The notes: generated by a model from the letters alone, not told the origin. A stretch of 64,000 nt of DNA from Amycolatopsis suaedae (GCF_004214935.1 NZ_SFCC01000004.1:248001-312000); one strand, 5' to 3'; positions 1 to 8,800 are shown, counted from the stretch's first letter. Numbers and translations are program-made.

Positions 1-95
1 AATCGTTACCGCTGGTGACCGGTTTCCCGGCTAACGCCTGCGCAACGGTTGGCGACACAGCCTGTGCTCTGGCCCGCAGGCAGAAAGCAGTCCGG

Positions 96-1415
96 ATGTA
101 CCTGACCTCCCGCAGCACACCGGATACCGGCGGCGGCACCGCCGAACGGGGGACACTGCCGTCGACCGTCTTCGCGCTCGGCACGGTCAGCCTGCTCACC
201 GACATCTCGGCGGAAATGATCACCGCCTTCCTGCCGGTGTACCTGCTTTACACACTGCAGCTCGGGTATGTCCAATTCGGACTACTCGACGGGCTGTACA
301 ACGGTGCGACCGCGCTGCTGCGGCTGGTCGGCGGCTACGTCGCCGACCGCCTGCGGCGGCCGAAACTGGTGGCACTCGCCGGATACGGCGCGTCGGCGCT
401 GGCGAAGCTGGCGTTCCCGGTGGTGGGCGCGTCCGGTGCGGGCATCGGCGGGGTGCTCGCGTTCGACCGGGCGGGCAAGGGCCTGCGGACCGGCCCGAGG
501 GACGCGCTGATCTCGCTGGCCACCCCGCCGGGACGCCTGGGCAGAGCCTTCGGCGTGCACCGGGCGATGGACACGATCGGCGCGCTGCTCGGCCCACTGG
601 TGACGTTCTGGATCCTGGCCGAACTGGGCTCGGACTCGACGCCGGTCTTCGTGCTGAGCTTCGGGTTCGCGCTCGTCGGGGTGATCGTGCTGGCGGCGTT
701 CGTGCGAGACCGCCCCGCCCCGGTCGGGCCCGTCGGCGTCTGGACTGACGAGCCCAAAGGCCGCTCCGCGGCCGACGGCGAGGAGGGAAGACGCCGACTC
801 AGGGGGCCCGACCGCGCCCGAACGAAGAGAGGGCAATTCAACACAGACTGCGTACGGCTGCTGCGCGATGCCGGGCTGCGCCGCGTCACCGTCGCCGCCG
901 GACTGCTCGGGCTGGCGACGATCAGCGACGCGTTCGTGTTCGTCGTGCTGCAGAAGTCCACGGGCATCCCGGTCGACCTGCTGCCGCTGCTGCCACTGGG
1001 CACCGCCTTGGTGTTCCTGAGCGCCGCCGTCCCGCTGGGCAGAGCCGCCGACCGGTTCGGCAGGTGGCCGGTGTTCTTCGCGGGCCACGTACTGCTGCTC
1101 GCGGTCTACCTGACGCTGCTCGTCCCCGGCGGCGGTTACCCGCTCGCCGCCGTGGCCCTGGTACTGCACGGGTTGTTCTACGCCGCCACCGACGGGGTGC
1201 TGATGGCCTACGCCGGGGCACTGGTGCCCGAGCACCTGCGGGCGAGCGGACTGGCCGTGGTGCAGACCGGACAGGCGGTGGCCCGGCTGGTGTCGTCGCT
1301 GCTGTTCGGCGTGCTGCTCACCGTGCTGGCGATGCCGGTCGCGGTGCTGGTCGCCGCCTGCGCGTTCCTGGTCACGCTGACGGCGGCCGCGGCACTGGTC
1401 GGGAGGTCGCGGTGA
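96..1415 (+). CDS. MFS transporter with a repeat-derived insert in its central loop
   Basis: This is a major facilitator superfamily transporter of about 439 residues with roughly 12 membrane helices. The first half carries the MFS loop pattern GGYVADRLRRPKL after helix 2, and the second half repeats it as LGRAADRFGRWP. I chose the ATG at 96. An in-frame GTG at 15 would add 27 residues unlike any MFS N-terminus. Residues about 208-248, in the cytoplasmic loop between helices 6 and 7, are hydrophilic and come from a dispersed DNA repeat also present near 40.7 kb. It is the first gene of a six-gene operon with glycosyltransferases and overlaps the next gene by 4 bp. It probably exports a glycan intermediate or product, but the substrate cannot be read from sequence. 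Confidence 0.85.
   Translation: MYLTSRSTPDTGGGTAERGTLPSTVFALGTVSLLTDISAEMITAFLPVYLLYTLQLGYVQFGLLDGLYNGATALLRLVGGYVADRLRRPKLVALAGYGASALAKLAFPVVGASGAGIGGVLAFDRAGKGLRTGPRDALISLATPPGRLGRAFGVHRAMDTIGALLGPLVTFWILAELGSDSTPVFVLSFGFALVGVIVLAAFVRDRPAPVGPVGVWTDEPKGRSAADGEEGRRRLRGPDRARTKRGQFNTDCVRLLRDAGLRRVTVAAGLLGLATISDAFVFVVLQKSTGIPVDLLPLLPLGTALVFLSAAVPLGRAADRFGRWPVFFAGHVLLLAVYLTLLVPGGGYPLAAVALVLHGLFYAATDGVLMAYAGALVPEHLRASGLAVVQTGQAVARLVSSLLFGVLLTVLAMPVAVLVAACAFLVTLTAAAALVGRSR
718..842 (+). repeat. Structured dispersed repeat, copy A (inside the MFS gene)
   Basis: This stretch matches the reverse complement of about 40686-40810 over roughly 120 bp. It has a perfect 10-bp outer stem, GTCGGCGTCT at 732-741 with AGACGCCGAC at 789-798. 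It also has a 6-bp inner hairpin, GGCCGC (759-764), loop TCC, GCGGCC (768-773). The other copy has the same loop but arms GCTCGC and GCGAGC, so two base pairs changed together. The element is read through in frame as residues including VGVWTDEPKGRSAADGEEG. The loop it occupies is the MFS loop most tolerant of insertions. Confidence 0.8.
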
Positions 1416-2377
1416 GAGTCTGGCTGACCAGACACCGGATCGCCGTGGGCGTTTCGGCGATCGTCGTGGTGGTACTGGCCCTCTCCGGGTACCTCGCGGT
1501 CACGCTGTCCCGGGACCGCGCGGGCGCGGCCGCCGCCGCGGCGGGGGACCTGCTGTTCGTCGACCTGGCTGACGGACGAGACATCGTGCAGACGCTGCGC
1601 CCGGACGGTTCCCGCGCGGACACCGCCCTGCGTTGCCAGCGGGTGTACACGGCGGGCGGCACCACCGTGTGCCTGCGGCTGGCCGGCCCCGGCCCGCGGT
1701 ACGAAGTCGCGGTGTCCGACGCGAGCGGTGCGGTGCTGCGGACCGTCGGGCTACCGGGAATTCCGAACCGGGCCCGCGTGTCGAGATCCGGGAAAATCAT
1801 TTCCTGGACCACGTTCGTAACCGGTGACTCGTACACGGTTCCCGGTGGTTTTTCCACTCGAACGGGGGTACTCGATTTACGCACCGGCACGGTAGTCGAA
1901 TCGCTCGAAGATTTCGCGACGACGGTGAACGGGCAACCCCTGCTGGCTGCCGACCGGAATTTCTGGGGCGTCACCGTCGCCGACGACGACCGGACGTTCT
2001 ACGCCACCGTCGCCTCGGCCGAGCGGACCTGGCTGGTCCGGGGCGACCTGGCCGCCCGCACCATGCACGCCGTCCGGCCGGGGGTCGAGTGCCCCTCGCT
2101 GTCACCGGACGGAAAGTCGTTGGCATACAAGAAACGCACCAGCAGGCTGGGCCCGTGGGAGCTGGCCGTGCTCGACCTGGCCACCGGCGCCGAGCGGGTG
2201 CTGCCCGGCACGCTGGGCATCGACGACCAGACCGCGTGGCTGACCCCGGGCCTGCTCGCCTACGGCAGAGCCGGAAAGGATGGTGGGAAATCTTCCATCT
2301 ATTCGGTTCCGGTCGACGGTTCGGCACCGGCGGAAATGATGATCGAGAACGCTTCTTCCCCTGTAACGTTTCCCTGA
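1412..2377 (+). CDS. Membrane-anchored TolB-like beta-propeller protein
   Basis: A protein of 321 residues whose function I do not recognise. Residues about 10-29 form a single N-terminal membrane anchor (AVGVSAIVVVVLALSGYLA), leaving the rest outside the cell. The body has repeated blade-like motifs such as CPSLSPDGKSLAYKK and LAVLDLATGAERVLPG, typical of TolB/WD40-like propellers. The GTG start at 1412 overlaps the transporter stop as GTGA and has GGGAGG 6 nt upstream. A rare leucine TTA codon sits in frame at 1877-1879. Co-translation with a transporter and glycosyltransferases suggests a binding or scaffolding role in surface glycan assembly; that is inference only. Confidence 0.7.
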   Translation: MRVWLTRHRIAVGVSAIVVVVLALSGYLAVTLSRDRAGAAAAAAGDLLFVDLADGRDIVQTLRPDGSRADTALRCQRVYTAGGTTVCLRLAGPGPRYEVAVSDASGAVLRTVGLPGIPNRARVSRSGKIISWTTFVTGDSYTVPGGFSTRTGVLDLRTGTVVESLEDFATTVNGQPLLAADRNFWGVTVADDDRTFYATVASAERTWLVRGDLAARTMHAVRPGVECPSLSPDGKSLAYKKRTSRLGPWELAVLDLATGAERVLPGTLGIDDQTAWLTPGLLAYGRAGKDGGKSSIYSVPVDGSAPAEMMIENASSPVTFP

Positions 2378-2431
2378 TCCGCTCGACATTGCTGACGGAA
2401 TGGCCCGCAACAGAGAGTCGAGGCCACACCT

Positions 2432-3217
2432 GTGAATGTCGATTCTTCCACCGCTGTCCGCATCGGTGTCCTCGACGTCCTGCCCCTGCGCGAACGCGAA
2501 CTGGTCGAGCACGTGGACACGGCATGGCGGCGCGGCACCGGCGGCTGGATCGTCACGGCCAACGTCGACATCCTGCGTACCGCGGGCCGCGACGCCGGCG
2601 CCGCGGCGTTGATCGGCAACGCCGATCTCGTTGTGGCGGACGGAATGCCGCTTGTCTGGGCGTCCAGACTCGCCGGGACACCGGTGCCGGAACGGGTGAC
2701 CGGCGCGTCGCTGGTGTTCTCGCTGTCCGGTGCCGCCGCCCGCGCCGGACGGTCGGTCTACCTGCTCGGCGGCAAGCCGGGCGTGCCGGAAGCCGCGGCC
2801 ACCGCGCTGGCCGAGCAGCACCCCGGGCTGCGGATCGCCGGTACCGATTCGCCGCCGCTGGGCTTCCAGCACACCGCGGCCACGCTGGAACCCGTGCTGC
2901 GCAAGGTCCGTGACGCCGAGCCAGACCTGGTGCTGGTCGCGCTCGGCTTTCCCAAGCAGGAACACACCATCCGCCGGTTACGGCAGCTGTGGCCACCTGC
3001 CTGGTACGTCGGCTGCGGGGCGGGGATCCCGATGGCAGCGGGCGAGTTCCGCCGGGCACCGGAGGTGATGCAACGGATGGGTGCGGAATGGCTGCACCGG
3101 CTGGCACAGGAGCCCCGGCGGCTCGCACGGCGCTACCTCGTCCATGACGCGCCGTTCGCACTGCAGCTGCTGGCGGGCGCGGCGTGCACGCGGGTGCGGA
3201 GGTGGGGTCGTGGCTGA
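2432..3217 (+). CDS. WecG/TagA/CpsF-family glycosyltransferase
   Basis: A GT26-family enzyme of 261 residues. Members transfer N-acetylmannosamine-type or related sugars onto a lipid-linked first sugar at the inner membrane face during surface polymer synthesis. The family pattern is visible: TANVDILRTAGRD near the N-terminus, NADLVVADGMPLVWASRLAG, SVYLLGGKPGVPEAAA, LVLVALGFPKQEHTI and VGCGAGIPMAAGEFRRAPE with the usual MGAEWLHRLAQEPRRLARRY tail. The length is normal. It lies 54 bp after the propeller gene and overlaps the next glycosyltransferase by 8 bp. A TTA codon occurs in frame at 2978-2980. The acceptor and donor are unknown. Confidence 0.88.
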   Translation: MNVDSSTAVRIGVLDVLPLRERELVEHVDTAWRRGTGGWIVTANVDILRTAGRDAGAAALIGNADLVVADGMPLVWASRLAGTPVPERVTGASLVFSLSGAAARAGRSVYLLGGKPGVPEAAATALAEQHPGLRIAGTDSPPLGFQHTAATLEPVLRKVRDAEPDLVLVALGFPKQEHTIRRLRQLWPPAWYVGCGAGIPMAAGEFRRAPEVMQRMGAEWLHRLAQEPRRLARRYLVHDAPFALQLLAGAACTRVRRWGRG

Positions 3218-5264
3218 GCTCGCCGTCGTGATCGTCACCTACAACAGCGCCGAGGTCGTCGGCGACTGCCTGCGGGCCACCGCCGTCGCGCTGGAACACG
3301 ACCCGGATGCCCGGATCATCGTGGTGGACAACGGATCCGGCGACGACACCCTCGACGTGGTCGCCCGGGTCGCACCACATGCCACCGTCGTCGCCCGGGG
3401 CAGCAACGACGGCTTCGCCGCCGGGGTCAACGCCGGGTTCGCCGCGGCACCGGGCCGCGACGTACTGGTGCTCAACCCCGACATCCGGCTGGAAGCCAGC
3501 GCCGTGTCGACCCTGCGCGCCGCACTGGCCACGCCGGGCACCGGCATCACCGTGCCGCTGCTGCTGGACCGCGACGGCAGGCCGCAGCACTCGCTGCGCC
3601 GGGAACCGACGGCGCTGCGGGCGTTCGGCGAGGCGCTGCTGGGTGGCACGCGAGCAGGCCGCATCCCGCTGCTCGGTGAGCTGATCGTGCGGTACGAGCG
3701 GTACAGCACGCGGGGAACGGCCGACTGGGCGACCGGGGCGGCCTGGCTGGTGTCGTGGCGATGCCGGGAAGCCATCGGCACGTTGGACGAGCGGTACTTC
3801 CTCTACTCCGAGGAAACCGAGTACATGCTGCGGGCGGGCGACCACGGCTTCGCCGTCCGCTTCGACCCGCGGGCGGCGGCCACGCACTTCGGCGGCGAGC
3901 AGTCGACGTCGCCGACGCTGTGGGCGTTGTCGGCCGCGAACCGGGTACGGCTGCGGCGGCAACGTGCGGGCCGGCTCGCCGCTGCCGCGATGTGGCTGGG
4001 CGTGGTGGCCAACGAGTCGCTGCGGGCGGTGGCCCGCCGCCGCGACCCGAAACACCGCGCGGCACTACGCGAACTGCTGCGCATGCGCCGCTGGCCGGAG
4101 CAGGCGGAACAGCCGCGGCAGCCGGGTTACGTGTGCTTCGCCGCGCAGGACTGGTGGTACCACAACCGGGCGCACTCGGACTTCCAGCTGATGCGGGCGG
4201 TCGCCGGGCAGCGCCGGGTACTGGTCGTCAACAGCATCGGCATGCGGATGCCTGCCCCGGGCCGGAGCACCCAGGTCGCCGGCCGGATCCTGCGCAAGCT
4301 GCGCAGCGTGGCGAAGTTGGTGCGGCGCCCGTACCCGGAGTTCTACGTCATGTCGCCGCTGCCGTTGCCGTTCTACGGCTCGCCGGTGCTGCGCCGGATC
4401 AACGCCGTGCTGGTACGGACGCAGGTCCGGGTGGTGTCCCGGCTCCTCGGCCTCAGTAGACCGGTCGTCATAGTAACGATCCCGACCGCGTGGGACGTCG
4501 TCGCGCCGATGCCCAGACAGGCGTTGATCTACAACCGTTCGGACAAGCACTCCGACTTCCCCGAGGCCGACCGGGAGACGATCGCCGGGCTGGAGAACCG
4601 GCTGCTGACCGAGGCCGACCACGTCCTCTACGTCAGCGAGGCCCTGCTCGCCGAGGAACAGTCACTGACCGGCGAGCGTGCTCACTTCCTCGACCACGGC
4701 GTCGACACCGGCCACTTCCGGCGCCGCGACGAGCTGCCCGCCGACCTCGCCGCCATTCCCGGCCCCCGGGTGGGCTTCTACGGCGCGCTGGACGACTTCG
4801 TCGTCGACTTCGAACTGCTGGAGCGAGTCGCCGCCGAGCTGCCGGACGTCTCGCTGGTGCTGATCGGCGACGCCACGGTGCCGATGGACCGGTTCGACAA
4901 GTACCCGAACGTGTACTGGCTGGGGGCACGGCCCTACGCCACGATTCCGGCGTACGGTTCCGGCTTCGACGTGGCGATCATGCCCTGGTTGGACAGCCCA
5001 TGGATTCGGCGTTCGAACCCGATCAAGCTCAAGGAATATCTTGCGCTCGGGCTCCCGGTGGTCAGCACGCCGTTCGCCGAGCTGGCGAAGTACCGCGACC
5101 ACGTACGGGAGGCGACGGACGCGGCCGGGTTCGTCGCGGCGATCCGCCGCAGCCTCGCCGAGGGCGGCTCGTCTACTCCGGAGCTCGCCCGCCGCTCGGT
5201 CCTGGGCAGTTCGTGGCACTCCCGTGCGGCGGAGCTCATGGCCCGCGGCGAGGACACCCGGTGA
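3210..5264 (+). CDS. Fused GT2-GT4 bifunctional glycosyltransferase
   Basis: A protein of 684 residues with two catalytic halves. Residues about 1-300 are a GT2 rhamnosyltransferase-like domain: AVVIVTYNSAEVVGDCL, VDNGSGDDT, NDGFAAGVNAGF and the LNPDI motif, followed by an acidic FLYSEETEYMLRA segment. Residues about 306-684 resemble a GT4 retaining glycosyltransferase: LLTEADHVLYVSEALL, FLDHGVDTGHF, VGFYGALDDF, and the nucleotide-sugar-binding stretch IRRSNPIKLKEYLALGLPVVST. The GTG at 3210 overlaps the previous stop and begins exactly at the GT2 fold. The fusion implies that two sugars are added in succession to the same lipid-linked acceptor. Sugar identities are not inferable. Confidence 0.85.
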   Translation: MAELAVVIVTYNSAEVVGDCLRATAVALEHDPDARIIVVDNGSGDDTLDVVARVAPHATVVARGSNDGFAAGVNAGFAAAPGRDVLVLNPDIRLEASAVSTLRAALATPGTGITVPLLLDRDGRPQHSLRREPTALRAFGEALLGGTRAGRIPLLGELIVRYERYSTRGTADWATGAAWLVSWRCREAIGTLDERYFLYSEETEYMLRAGDHGFAVRFDPRAAATHFGGEQSTSPTLWALSAANRVRLRRQRAGRLAAAAMWLGVVANESLRAVARRRDPKHRAALRELLRMRRWPEQAEQPRQPGYVCFAAQDWWYHNRAHSDFQLMRAVAGQRRVLVVNSIGMRMPAPGRSTQVAGRILRKLRSVAKLVRRPYPEFYVMSPLPLPFYGSPVLRRINAVLVRTQVRVVSRLLGLSRPVVIVTIPTAWDVVAPMPRQALIYNRSDKHSDFPEADRETIAGLENRLLTEADHVLYVSEALLAEEQSLTGERAHFLDHGVDTGHFRRRDELPADLAAIPGPRVGFYGALDDFVVDFELLERVAAELPDVSLVLIGDATVPMDRFDKYPNVYWLGARPYATIPAYGSGFDVAIMPWLDSPWIRRSNPIKLKEYLALGLPVVSTPFAELAKYRDHVREATDAAGFVAAIRRSLAEGGSSTPELARRSVLGSSWHSRAAELMARGEDTR

Positions 5265-6547
5265 CCCCGCGGCGGGCGTGGTACGTCCTCGCCGCCGCAC
5301 TGGCCGCCGTGCTGTCGTTCGTCACGTTCCTGGTGCTGTACGAGGATTCCGGCTCCGGCGAGCCATCGGCCGCACCGGTCTCGCTGCCGCTCGTGCCCTG
5401 GGAGGGCGGCCCGCGGTACTACGCCCGGTTCCCGGCCATGGCGGCCGCGGGCTGGACCGATCCGTCTTTCTTCCCGATCGGCGTCTGGTACGAGGCGGTG
5501 ACCTCGCAGGCCGACGTCGACCTCGACAAGGGCGCCGGGCTCAACACCTACTTCGAGCTGACCACGTCGTCGAAGATCGAGCTGGTCCGGGACAACGGCA
5601 TGTTCGCCGTGCCCAGCCACCAGCCGCCCGGGTACGGCAGGGAAACCGTCGGCTGGCTGCTCACCGACGAGGTCGACCTCTGGGCCCACGAGGGCGACGC
5701 ACCGTGGACCGGCAACTCCCCCGGGCAGGGGCAGATCTGCATCCCCGAATCGGCGCTGTGCGGGTACACGGTGCTGCGCACGCTGCGCGAGCGGCTGCCG
5801 CCGGACGACGGCCGAGCGCGGTACGCGAACTTCGGTTTCGGCATGGAGTTCTTCATCCCCGAGCCGCTGGCCGCCCGGTTCCTCGACTACACCGACGTCG
5901 CCTCGATGGACACCTACTGGTACACCGACGAAGGCATGTGCGAGCTGTCGAAGACGCCGGCCGCGGTGTGCCGCACCGCCGCGTCGTACGGCTTCACCGT
6001 CGACCGCATCCGGCACCTCGACGGCCTGGACGGCAAGCGGCAGCCCATCTACGCCTTCGTCGAGGTCGGTTTCCCGTTCGAGAAGTTCGACACCGAGATC
6101 GCGCCGGCCGAGCTGGCGGGCGCCGTGATGAACTCGCTGATCCACGAGGCCCGCGGGGTCATCTACTTCAACCACAACTTCGGCAGCCCGTGCGTCAGCC
6201 AGCACGTGCTCAGGGACGCCTGCGGGGCGCGGATCCGGCCCGCGGTGACCGAGGTGAACCGGCGGATCACCGAGCTGGCGCCGGTGCTGAACACCCAGTC
6301 GATCTCACACACGTTCCTGCCCGGCATGGACACCATGCTCAAGGCACACGGCGACGCGTACTACGTGTTCGCCATGCCCGGCCGCGGGCTCGCCCCGGGA
6401 CGGCACACGCTGACGCTGCCGCCGGGCATGGCGGCCGAGCGCGCCGAGGTGCTGTGGGAGAACCGCGCGCTGCCGGCGGGAGACGGCCGGATCACCGACG
6501 ACTTCCCGGCGGAACACAGCTATCGCGTGTACCGCATACCCCGCTAA
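5261..6547 (+). CDS. Membrane-anchored glycosidase-like protein
   Basis: A 428-residue protein not assigned to a named family here. Residues about 7-26 form a membrane anchor (YVLAAALAAVLSFVTFLVLY) and the rest is predicted extracytoplasmic. The pattern suggests a TIM-barrel hydrolase: PIGVWYEAVTSQADVDLDKGAGLNTYFEL, GWLLTDEVDLW, MDTYWYTD, YAFVEVGFPF and EARGVIYFNHNF, with a beta-sandwich-like C-terminal part (about 360-428). Acidic residues in TDEVD and EVGF could be catalytic. It starts at GTG 5261, overlapping the glycosyltransferase stop as GTGA. It may trim or remodel the glycan made by the upstream enzymes; this is inference from context. Confidence 0.6.
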   Translation: MTPRRAWYVLAAALAAVLSFVTFLVLYEDSGSGEPSAAPVSLPLVPWEGGPRYYARFPAMAAAGWTDPSFFPIGVWYEAVTSQADVDLDKGAGLNTYFELTTSSKIELVRDNGMFAVPSHQPPGYGRETVGWLLTDEVDLWAHEGDAPWTGNSPGQGQICIPESALCGYTVLRTLRERLPPDDGRARYANFGFGMEFFIPEPLAARFLDYTDVASMDTYWYTDEGMCELSKTPAAVCRTAASYGFTVDRIRHLDGLDGKRQPIYAFVEVGFPFEKFDTEIAPAELAGAVMNSLIHEARGVIYFNHNFGSPCVSQHVLRDACGARIRPAVTEVNRRITELAPVLNTQSISHTFLPGMDTMLKAHGDAYYVFAMPGRGLAPGRHTLTLPPGMAAERAEVLWENRALPAGDGRITDDFPAEHSYRVYRIPR

Positions 6548-6556
6548 TGTCCTTTC

Positions 6557-7948
6557 GTGGCACGGTTTCGATCCACCCATGTCTTCGCTCTGACGCTGGC
6601 GCTCCTGCTGGGCGCGGCCCTGCTCGTCGGCCTCGGCAGGCAGCCCGCTGCCGAGGACTTCACCGGCTCCGGCAAGGTCGTCATCCGCGACGCCTCGCTG
6701 GTGCTGACCATGGACCCCGCGCTCGGTGACCTCACCGACGCCGACGTCCTGATCGACGGCGACCGCATCGCCGCCGTCGGCCGTGACCTGCCCGCGCCCG
6801 GTGCGCGGACCGTCGACGGGCGGGGCCGGATCGTCCTGCCCGGGTTCGTCGACCTGCACAATCACCTGTGGCAGACGCTGATCCGCGGCTGCGCCACCCA
6901 GCACGACGTGAACGGCTGGTTCGGCAGGTGCGTCCGGCCGCTGTACAGCTCGCCGGTGTCCGAGGCCGACGGCTACGCGGGCACCCGGCTGGGCAGCCTG
7001 GACGTCATCTCCACCGGCATCACCACGGTCACCGACTGGTCGCACGCCTTCAACGCCGACTTCGGCCGCGGCGACCTGCGGGCGCTGGAGGAGTCCGGGC
7101 TGCGGTTCGTCCTGGCCTACAACGCGACCACCAGCCAGGCGGTGCAGGACGAGATCCGGCGGATCAAGCGCGAGGAGATCGACCCCAACCCGCTGGCCGC
7201 GCTGCACGTCGCCGCGCACCCGTCCACCGGCAACTACCCCAGCCTGGAGGCGGGCGAGAAGCTGGCCCGCGAGCTGGGCGTCGCGCTCAACGTCCACCTG
7301 CACGAATCGCCTGCCGACCCGGCCACCGGGCAGATGGACGCGCTGCGCCGGGCGGGCGCGCTGCGGCCCGGCCTGCTGGTCAACCACGCCGTGCACATGA
7401 CCGACGCCGAACTCGACGAGCTGGCGGCACACGGCACCCGGGTGGCGCACAACCCGTTGTCCAACATGCGGCTGGCGTCCGGCGTGATCAGGCTGGCCGA
7501 GATGCACCGGCGCGGCATCCCGGTCGGGCTGGGCCTGGACGGCGGCACCAACGACACCAGCGACATGTTCAACGACATGCGCACGGCGGTCGGCCTGCAG
7601 CGGGCCACATCGAACGACCCCGGTCGATACCCCACGCCGACCGACGTTCTGCGAATGGCCACCCTCGGCGGTGCCGAGGCACTCGGCATGCAGCAGCGAG
7701 TCGGGTCACTGACTCCCGGCAAGCAGGCCGACGTCCAGGTCGTGAACGCGCAGGCGCTCAACTTCGCGCCGCGCGTGGACTGGGCGGCTCAGCTGGTGTT
7801 CAACACGCAGCCTGCCAATGTCGAGTGGGTGTTCGTCGCGGGACGGGCGCTGAAGCGGGACGGCAGGCTGGTCGGCGTGGACACCGGCAGGGTGATCGCC
7901 GATGCCCAAGCCGCCGCCGACCGCATTCACAAGCTTCTCCCGCGCTGA
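6557..7948 (+). CDS. Extracytoplasmic ATZ/TRZ-type amidohydrolase
   Basis: A metal-dependent amidohydrolase of 463 residues. Ligand motifs are present in order: HNH in DLHNHLW, HLHES in LNVHLHESPAD, the VNHAVHM histidine and the aspartate in GLGLDGGTND, followed by PGKQADVQVVN at the end of the barrel. This is the cytosine-deaminase/chlorohydrolase layout. Unusually, residues about 7-26 (THVFALTLALLLGAALLVGL) are hydrophobic, so the enzyme is probably anchored outside the membrane, whereas relatives are cytosolic. The GTG at 6557 is 9 bp after the previous stop, so it belongs to the same operon. The substrate is unknown; an amino-sugar or N-heterocycle is possible. Confidence 0.78.
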   Translation: MARFRSTHVFALTLALLLGAALLVGLGRQPAAEDFTGSGKVVIRDASLVLTMDPALGDLTDADVLIDGDRIAAVGRDLPAPGARTVDGRGRIVLPGFVDLHNHLWQTLIRGCATQHDVNGWFGRCVRPLYSSPVSEADGYAGTRLGSLDVISTGITTVTDWSHAFNADFGRGDLRALEESGLRFVLAYNATTSQAVQDEIRRIKREEIDPNPLAALHVAAHPSTGNYPSLEAGEKLARELGVALNVHLHESPADPATGQMDALRRAGALRPGLLVNHAVHMTDAELDELAAHGTRVAHNPLSNMRLASGVIRLAEMHRRGIPVGLGLDGGTNDTSDMFNDMRTAVGLQRATSNDPGRYPTPTDVLRMATLGGAEALGMQQRVGSLTPGKQADVQVVNAQALNFAPRVDWAAQLVFNTQPANVEWVFVAGRALKRDGRLVGVDTGRVIADAQAAADRIHKLLPR

Positions 7949-7951
7949 ACC

Positions 7952-8800
7952 TCACTTACGGATCTCGAGGGTGCAGCACTTCGGGCCGCCGCCCGCCTTG
8001 CGCAGCTCGGAGATGTCGACGAACACCGGCTCGTAGCCGTGGGCCGCGAGGCGGTCGGCGAGGCCGGTCGCCTCGACCGGCAGCACGACGTTGCGCCCGT
8101 CGGAGACCGCGTTCAGGCCGAAGGACTCGGCGTCGGCCGTGTCCGCGAGCACCGCGTCCGGGAACAGCCGTGCCAGCACCCGGCGCGAGCCCGCGGAGAA
8201 CGCCTCCGGGTAGTAGGCGATGTGCGCGGGACGGCTCTCCGTCGCCTCGGCCAGCACGAACAACGCGGTGTCCAGGTGGTAGTACCGCGGATCGGTCAGC
8301 CGCAGCGACACGACCGGGACGCCGAGCACCTCCTGCGCCTCGGCGTGTGCCGCCGGGTCGGTGCGGAAGCCGGTGCCTGCCAGCAGCACCTGGCCGGTCC
8401 AGGCGAAGTCGCCCTCGGCCTCGTTGATCTGGGCGGGCATCACGATGTCGCGGTAGCCGTGCTCGACGAACCAGCGGCGGAAGTGGTCCGCCTCGGCGGC
8501 GCGCTGCGGCGCACGGAACCGCGAGCCGAGCACCCGGCCGTCGACGACGGTGCCGGAGTTGGCCGCGAACACCATGTCCGGCAGGCCGGGAACGGGAGCG
8601 ATCTCCTCGACGGTGTGGCCGAGGCTGCGGTAGGTGTCGCGCAGCTTTTTCCACTGCTCGACGGCGCGTTCGGCGCTCGCCGGCTTGGTGGGGTCCATCC
8701 ACGGGTTGATGGCGTACTCGACCGCGAAGTGACGCGGCTCGCACATGAGGTAGCGGCGGGTCGTCGGCACTCGGACGGGGGCCGGATCCACAACGGTCAT
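7952..8800 (-). CDS. ddaH: N(G),N(G)-dimethylarginine dimethylaminohydrolase (dimethylargininase)
   Basis: A guanidino-modifying enzyme of 282 residues. Family members hydrolyse methylated arginine to citrulline plus dimethylamine. Hallmarks are PDMVFAANSGTV (substrate-binding FxAN), INEAEGDFAWTG, YYHLDTALFVL with the catalytic histidine, and GGGPKCCTLEIRK, where a cysteine near the C-terminus is the nucleophile. Length is normal. It ends 3 bp from the convergent amidohydrolase gene and is transcribed away from an Lrp-type regulator, which probably controls it. A related arginine dihydrolase activity cannot be excluded from sequence alone. Confidence 0.85.
   Translation of the reverse strand: MTVVDPAPVRVPTTRRYLMCEPRHFAVEYAINPWMDPTKPASAERAVEQWKKLRDTYRSLGHTVEEIAPVPGLPDMVFAANSGTVVDGRVLGSRFRAPQRAAEADHFRRWFVEHGYRDIVMPAQINEAEGDFAWTGQVLLAGTGFRTDPAAHAEAQEVLGVPVVSLRLTDPRYYHLDTALFVLAEATESRPAHIAYYPEAFSAGSRRVLARLFPDAVLADTADAESFGLNAVSDGRNVVLPVEATGLADRLAAHGYEPVFVDISELRKAGGGPKCCTLEIRK

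Noticed and set aside
15-95. Upstream GTG start of the MFS gene
   Set aside because: It adds a non-conserved hydrophilic leader without a ribosome-binding site in view; the window edge hides the full context, so this is a preference rather than proof.
732-798. Hammerhead-ribozyme-like CTGACGAG core in the structured repeat
   Set aside because: The CTGANGA box is followed by a stem, but the required GAAA box after that stem is absent (GAGG instead) and no suitable cleavage triplet is placed correctly.
718-842. Frameshift or pseudogene in the MFS gene caused by the repeat
   Set aside because: The reading frame stays open across the element and the second six helices are intact, so the gene looks functional.
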